Assembly (NCBI GenBank): GCA_017305935.1
Contig: JAFKJU010000017.1
Span: 186,001-250,000, forward strand
Direction: 5' to 3'
From: Hyphomicrobiales bacterium
GTDB taxonomy: Bacteria > Pseudomonadota > Alphaproteobacteria > Rhizobiales > Rhizobiaceae
DNA length: 64,000 nt
The notes beneath the pieces are model-generated. The model saw only the letters and a program-made list of their open reading frames with translations, was not told the DNA's origin and did no database searches. The first letter of the stretch is position 1. Each line of letters opens with the position of its first letter. Below, piece by piece: positions 60,235 through 64,000 of this stretch. The position numbers were made by a program, and so were the translations under genes.

Positions 60235-60626
60235 GACTCTCTCCCTTTGCTTATGATCCGTGAGCGAAGGTGGCAGGCCTATGGAGGAATTTCAATACAA
60301 AACAACGCCATACAAAGTCAGCATGAATCGATTTCTCCGGGTATTGAAGTTGCCCCTCATCCGGCTGCCGCACCTGCTCCCCACACGAAGCAATGCCGTA
60401 AGGGAGACGCGCGAGGGAGAAGGCCAGAATGAGGAGCAAAATTCTTCACCCGATTTGCCAGTGACCTGAATCATTCTGTCAGCCAAGCCTGACAAAACGC
60501 GGCATCGATTCATCAATCGCCGCCGCCCTGGCGCCTTGCGATAACGTTTCCATCCCCAGATGACAGACGTACATCAGCCGGATATATCTGCTCGGCGCAT
60601 CGCGTCGCCAGGGAGGACAAGCATCG
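60235..60626. other. Intergenic region between divergent esterase and epimerase genes
   Basis: These 392 nt separate divergent genes and should hold both promoters. Apart from the RIME-like repeat at 60352-60423 and the GGGAGGAC ribosome site at 60611-60618 I see no gene or RNA. Confidence 0.5.
60352..60423. repeat. RIME-type intergenic repeat, degenerate copy
   Basis: The block GCCCCTCATCCGGCTGCCGC, then ACCTGCTCCCC and a distal GGGAGAAGG, matches the element at 43081-43217 with decay in the second arm. Confidence 0.65.
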
Positions 60627-61886
60627 ATGACCGGAGAAAACCAAGCCACGGGCCTGCCCGGCCGCTGGAGCGACCGCCCCTATCACCGCCGCTGGCTGTG
60701 GCAGCAGGCGGACGGTCTCTACGATTTCTTCCAGCATCGCGCCGTCAATCCGCGCGGCGGCTTCAACGATCTCGACCGCGCCGGCAGGCCGCTGGATGCG
60801 GCGGGACAGGTGCGCGCCATCCATTCCACCGCCCGCATGGTGCATTGCTTCGCAATCGCCAGCCTGCTCGGCCGCCCCGGCGCCGACGACATTGTCGATC
60901 ACGGCATGACCTATCTCTGGAACCGCCATCGCGACACGACCCATGGCGGCTATGTCTGGTCACTGAACGACGACGGCCCGGTCGATAGCTCCAAGCAGGG
61001 ATACGGCCATGCCTTCGTGCTGCTTGCCGCCTCCTCCGCCAAAGTCGCTGGCCATCCGCTGGCCGAGCGGATGCTGGCAGATGTGACAGACATCCTCGAA
61101 ACGAAATTCTGGGAAGCGCGGCCCGGCGCCATCGCCGAGGAATTCAATGCCGACTGGAGCGAGATCGACGGCGGCGCCTATCGCGGCCAGAATTCCAACA
61201 TGCACCTCACCGAAGCGTTGATGGCCGCTTACGAGGCGACCGGCGAGCGCGCCTATCTCGACAAGGCCGAAAGCATCGCCGACCTCATCATCCGCCGTTC
61301 GGCCGGCTCGGTCGGCTGGCGCGTCGCCGAGCATTTTTCGCGCGACTGGGCGCTCGACAAGGACTATCGCGGCAACGAAATGTTCCGCCCTTCGGGCACG
61401 ACGCCCGGCCATTGGCTGGAATGGGCGCGGCTGATCCTGCAGCTTTGGTCGCTGGGCGGCAAGCGCCACGACTGGATGCCGCAAGCCGCCGAAGGCCTGT
61501 TCTCCCAATCCATGGCGCTCGGCTGGGACGAGACCAAAGGCGGTTTCTTCTACACGCTCGACTGGGACGATGCGCCCGCCAAGCGCAGCAAATTGTGGTG
61601 GCCGGTCAGTGAGGGCGCGGGTGCAGCGCATTTTCTCAACCAGCATCGCCCGAGCGATTTCCACGAGGGCAGCTACCGAAAGATCTGGAACATCGTCGCC
61701 AATGCCTTCCTCGATCACGACCATGGCGGCTGGCATGAGGAATTGACGGAAGACCTGCGGCCCGCCAACACGCTATTCCCCGGCAAGGGCGACATCTATC
61801 ACGCGCTGCAGGCCTGCCTCATCCCGCTCTATCCGGCAGAAGGCAGCCTGCCGAAGATGATCGCCGAAAGCGGCGGCAAGGTTTAA
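60627..61886 (+). CDS. AGE-family epimerase/isomerase (mannose isomerase-like)
   Basis: A protein of 419 residues with the (alpha/alpha)6-barrel of N-acylglucosamine 2-epimerases and aldose-ketose isomerases. Conserved histidine-containing segments are visible: QVRAIHSTARMVHCFAIAS, KQGYGHAFVLLAASS, NSNMHLTEALMAAYEATG and SEGAGAAHFLNQHR. In proteobacteria such proteins interconvert mannose/fructose or sulfoquinovose; no sulfoquinovose genes are seen. The ATG at 60627 follows GGGAGGAC. It is a single gene with a terminator at 61894. Confidence 0.85.
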   Translation: MTGENQATGLPGRWSDRPYHRRWLWQQADGLYDFFQHRAVNPRGGFNDLDRAGRPLDAAGQVRAIHSTARMVHCFAIASLLGRPGADDIVDHGMTYLWNRHRDTTHGGYVWSLNDDGPVDSSKQGYGHAFVLLAASSAKVAGHPLAERMLADVTDILETKFWEARPGAIAEEFNADWSEIDGGAYRGQNSNMHLTEALMAAYEATGERAYLDKAESIADLIIRRSAGSVGWRVAEHFSRDWALDKDYRGNEMFRPSGTTPGHWLEWARLILQLWSLGGKRHDWMPQAAEGLFSQSMALGWDETKGGFFYTLDWDDAPAKRSKLWWPVSEGAGAAHFLNQHRPSDFHEGSYRKIWNIVANAFLDHDHGGWHEELTEDLRPANTLFPGKGDIYHALQACLIPLYPAEGSLPKMIAESGGKV

Positions 61887-61893
61887 CGAAAAT

Positions 61894-61917
61894 GGTGCCG
61901 GATCTCTGTCCGGCACC
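61894..61917. terminator. Bidirectional terminator
   Basis: An 8-bp stem GGTGCCGG (61894-61901) with CCGGCACC (61910-61917) and an 8-nt loop, flanked by AAAA on the left (a T-run for the minus strand) and CCTATTATT on the right, lies between convergent genes. Confidence 0.83.
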
Positions 61918-61921
61918 CCTA

Positions 61922-62416
61922 TTATTCCGAGCCGAGCTTCAGCGTGTCGTGGTCAGCACCCAGCATGGCGCAGAGCGCCTCGACCACCAGGTTGTGATCC
62001 TCGCGCTGCGGCAAGCCGGAAACGGTGACGGCGCCAATGCAGCCGGTATCCTTGACGAAGATCGGATAGGAGCCGCCATGTGGCGCGAAATCCACCTCCG
62101 ACAGGCCGTTGTCGGCCACTGTCTTGCCGGCCTTCTTCAGCATTAGCCCGCAGGCATAGGAACTGCGGAAATAGCGCAGCGTCATGTTGCGCTTGCGGCG
62201 AATCCAATTGGCATTGTCGGGGGTCGAGCCGGGAAGAGCGGCATAGAAGGCCGGCATGGAATGCAGCGTCACGTCAATGGCGACGCCGAGATCGCGCTCC
62301 GTCGCCATCTTCACCAGCCGCTTGCCGAGCGAAAACGCCGCCCTCAGGTCGAATGCGTCGAAGCGCAGCGCCGCCTCTTGGGTTTCGATGTCGTTGAGAT
62401 CCTGTTCGATGGTCAT
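61922..62416 (-). CDS. UPF0303 / GlcG-HbpS-like family protein
   Basis: A protein of 164 residues of the heme-degrading/GlcG-like domain family (UPF0303). It has the segments RAAFSLGKRLVKMATERDLG VAIDVTL, then NWIRRKRNMTLRYFRSSYAC and FAPHGGSYPIFVKDTGCIGA VTVSGLPQREDH. Family members are small and cytoplasmic; a heme- or cobalamin-related role is suspected but unproven. The ATG at 62416 has GGAGG upstream. No functional partner is visible next to it. Confidence 0.8.
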   Translation of the reverse strand: MTIEQDLNDIETQEAALRFDAFDLRAAFSLGKRLVKMATERDLGVAIDVTLHSMPAFYAALPGSTPDNANWIRRKRNMTLRYFRSSYACGLMLKKAGKTVADNGLSEVDFAPHGGSYPIFVKDTGCIGAVTVSGLPQREDHNLVVEALCAMLGADHDTLKLGSE

Positions 62417-62473
62417 CTCGTCCTCCGTATCACGCGGCATTCATTCCCGAAGGCGCGGCGGAAGTAAAGCGGC

Positions 62474-62647
62474 TCAGCTTGCCGGCGACGCGTCATCAGG
62501 AATGTCGATGGTGATCGTCAGCGGCTGTGGATGCGACGACCACAGCAACTGGTAGCCGGCAACGGAGCCGAGAATGGCAAGCCAGATGAAGACGGCCTGC
62601 GGAGTGATCGGAAAATCGCGGAAACGGCGCTTGGGATCGGAGGACAT
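62474..62647 (-). CDS. Small hypothetical protein with one membrane helix
   Basis: A predicted protein of 57 residues: a basic N-terminus (MSSDPKRRFRDFP), one hydrophobic helix (AVFIWLAILGSVAGYQLLW) and an acidic tail ending TITIDIPDDASPAS. Topology would place the C-terminus outside the cytoplasm. The start at 62647 lacks a strong ribosome site, and a longer in-frame version begins at 62770. I do not recognise the family. Confidence 0.55.
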   Translation of the reverse strand: MSSDPKRRFRDFPITPQAVFIWLAILGSVAGYQLLWSSHPQPLTITIDIPDDASPAS

Positions 62648-62788
62648 GGGCTTTTCAAAAGGAACTGACGTCAATCGAGATGGGAAGTGCGGCGCGTCTT
62701 GCAAAGGGCCTGCCGGAAATTTCGATTTCCATGGATCGATTTCAGCGGCGCGGCGTTCCTTCTGTGTCAAATCAAAGGAGGATTAGAC

Positions 62789-63046
62789 ATGATCAACGCT
62801 TCCGAGATCAAGGAACATGCCGAAGTCGTCGGCGCCGATGGCGTGCATGTCGGTACCGTCGACCGCGTCGAAGGCGGCCGTATCAAGCTGACGAAAGCCG
62901 ATAACGGCAAGGCCGGGCATCAGGGTCACCATCACTTCATTCCTCTGGACATGGTTTCGGATGTCGACAGCGGTCGCGTCCGGCTTTCTAAGAATGGCAA
63001 GGACGCCATCGACATGGCCCAGGAAGAAAACGGCCGCATGAACTAA
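62789..63046 (+). CDS. DUF2171 domain protein
   Basis: A small soluble protein of 85 residues. The DUF2171 pattern is EIKEHAEVVGADGVHVGTVD followed by GGRIKLTKAD, HHFIPLDMVSDVD and RVRLSKN, resembling one PRC-barrel-like repeat. The function is unknown; related proteins are frequently stress-induced. The ATG at 62789 has AAAGGAGG 7 nt upstream, and the upstream open extension is unsupported. A strong terminator follows. Confidence 0.82.
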   Translation: MINASEIKEHAEVVGADGVHVGTVDRVEGGRIKLTKADNGKAGHQGHHHFIPLDMVSDVDSGRVRLSKNGKDAIDMAQEENGRMN

Positions 63047-63066
63047 AAACGCATAAATCCATGCTG

Positions 63067-63095
63067 AAAAACCCGCCGTTCCCCGGCGGGTTTTT
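63067..63095. terminator. Bidirectional intrinsic terminator
   Basis: An 11-bp stem AAAAACCCGCC (63067-63077) with GGCGGGTTTTT (63085-63095) and a 7-nt loop serves the DUF2171 gene on the plus strand and the dehydrogenase-complex genes on the minus strand. Confidence 0.92.
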
Positions 63096-63180
63096 CTCAT
63101 GCCTAAAATCCCGCAAACGAAATCGGCCCGAATCGAACGATCGATCCGGGCCGAAATTCATCGGGAATGGCTGCGATCGA

Positions 63181-63450
63181 TCACAATTCCGGGCAGCCGG
63201 GCCGGTTGGCGAAGGTCATGCGCTCGATACCGTCATCGGTGCGGCCCTCGACCACGATGCGGCGCAGCAGGCCGCTGACGTGCCCCTCGACCACGTTGGT
63301 GATCTTTTCGGTCTCGACTTCCATGATCTCCTGGCCGGTGGCGATGCGTTCGCCTTCCTTGACCAGCCAGGCGGAGAGGCGGCCCTCGGTCATGGTCATG
63401 CCCCACTTAGGCATGGTGATCGGCTGCAGTTGCGCTTCCATCGTCGTCAT
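63181..63450 (-). CDS. Stand-alone lipoyl (biotinyl_lipoyl) carrier domain protein
   Basis: A protein of 89 residues consisting of essentially one lipoyl domain. It has ITMPKWGMTMTEGRLSAWLV and the modification site EVETEKITN with Lys49 as the predicted lipoyl-lysine. E2 acyltransferases of acetoin- or pyruvate-type dehydrogenases normally carry this domain fused to a catalytic domain, but here the gene ends at once with a stop and terminator. It starts inside the stop of the E1-beta gene (ATGA), so it belongs to that dehydrogenase complex as a free swinging-arm carrier. Confidence 0.83.
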   Translation of the reverse strand: MTTMEAQLQPITMPKWGMTMTEGRLSAWLVKEGERIATGQEIMEVETEKITNVVEGHVSGLLRRIVVEGRTDDGIERMTFANRPGCPEL

Positions 63451-64000
63451 TTCCTGTAGGCCATGGTCTTGCGGACGGCTTCGGCGATGCGCTTGGCATC
63501 CGGCAGGTAGGCCGCCTCGAGATTGGGGGCGTAAGGCACCGGCGTGTGCGGCGCGGTCACCTTCATGATCGGCGCCTTCAGCGCGCCGAAGGCGTTCTCG
63601 GCGATGATCGAGGAGATGTCGGCGGCCATGCCGCAACGCGGATTGGCCTCGTCGACGATGACCACCCGGCCCGTCTCCTCCGCCGTCTCGAGGATGGTGT
63701 CCTCGTCCAGCGGCGAGGTGGTCCTCGGGTCGACGACCGTGCAGTCGATGCCCTCCGCCGCGAGGATGGCGGTGGCCTCCTGCGCGAAATGCACCATGCG
63801 CCCGAAGGCGATGATGGTGGCGTCGCCGCCCTCGCGCAGCACGTTGGCTTCGCCGAACGGTATGGCATAGGCGCCGTCCGGAACCTCGCCGACCGTGTCG
63901 TAGAGCAGCTTGTTCTCGAGGAAGATGACCGGGTCGTTGTCGCGGATCGCCTGGATCAGCAGGCCCTTGGCGTCATAGGGGCTCGACGGGATCACCACCT
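63447..64000 (-). CDS. Alpha-ketoacid/acetoin dehydrogenase E1 component beta subunit, C-terminal part
   Basis: The visible 183 residues are the C-terminal part of a transketolase-like E1-beta (AcoB/PdhB family); the N-terminal part lies beyond the right edge. Landmarks are PSSPYDAKGLLIQAIRDNDP VIFLENKLLY, the transketolase C-domain start GEANVLREGGDATIIAFGRM, GIDCTVVDPRTTSPLDEDTI and VTAPHTPVPYAPNLE, a typical end. It overlaps the lipoyl-domain gene by 4 nt. E1-alpha should be found beyond the window. Confidence 0.9.
   Translation of the reverse strand, partial: VVIPSSPYDAKGLLIQAIRDNDPVIFLENKLLYDTVGEVPDGAYAIPFGEANVLREGGDATIIAFGRMVHFAQEATAILAAEGIDCTVVDPRTTSPLDEDTILETAEETGRVVIVDEANPRCGMAADISSIIAENAFGALKAPIMKVTAPHTPVPYAPNLEAAYLPDAKRIAEAVRKTMAYRK

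Noticed and set aside
60627-61886. Sulfoquinovose isomerase of a sulfoglycolytic pathway
   Set aside because: No sulfoquinovosidase, sulfo-sugar kinase or monooxygenase genes are nearby; only the general AGE family is supported.

Overview
This window is chromosomal DNA from a GC-rich alphaproteobacterium, almost certainly a member of Rhizobiaceae; Ensifer, Shinella or Rhizobium-type is my guess from memory. The gene order rsmH-mraZ-rnpB-ampD-djlA-like-pfp-btaAB resembles the Sinorhizobium meliloti core chromosome as I remember it. Rhizobial RIME-type intergenic repeats, a PPi-dependent phosphofructokinase, betaine-lipid genes and an FMN-riboswitch-controlled ribH2 point the same way. I saw no prophage, insertion sequence, CRISPR array, tRNA or rRNA gene.

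Left part (1-17.4 kb), core functions: the start of the division/cell-wall cluster (rsmH cut by the window edge, and mraZ with four phased MraZ boxes over its promoter); RNase P RNA; an amidase / J-domain / flavin oxidase operon; pfp; a run of cell-envelope genes (SLT lipoprotein, btaAB, GH25 lipoprotein, MltB-type transglycosylase); an EamA exporter; an unannotated-looking 25-residue membrane protein; metF with an ArsR-methyltransferase regulator behind a perfect 20-bp palindrome; and ettA.

Middle part (17.4-41 kb), accessory metabolism: RNase T2; a hydrolase-exporter-CoA transferase-TPP enzyme run with overlapping genes; RidA; a DUF442 protein; an L,D-transpeptidase; an orphan ParA. Then comes a minus-strand operon of APC permease, PuuA-like glutamine synthetase, aldehyde dehydrogenase and iron alcohol dehydrogenase. 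It reads like gamma-glutamylation-dependent catabolism of an amine or amino alcohol. An N-formylglutamate amidohydrolase-like enzyme and a divergent RpiR regulator sit beside it. An iron/polyamine-type ABC transporter, a methyltransferase and riboswitch-ribH2 follow.

Right part (41-64 kb): a carnitine/gamma-butyrobetaine catabolic cluster. CdhR is divergent to cdhC (beta-keto acid cleavage), a cdhA-thioesterase fusion, an acyl-CoA dehydrogenase, an NDP-forming acyl-CoA ligase and caiD. Directly downstream is a peptide-family ABC transporter with two Tat-exported binding proteins flanking an XRE regulator, followed by a CocE/S15 hydrolase and an HSL-family esterase. I propose, as inference, that this downstream block feeds the carnitine pathway. 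The window ends with an AGE-family epimerase, small conserved proteins, a stand-alone lipoyl domain and a truncated E1-beta dehydrogenase subunit.
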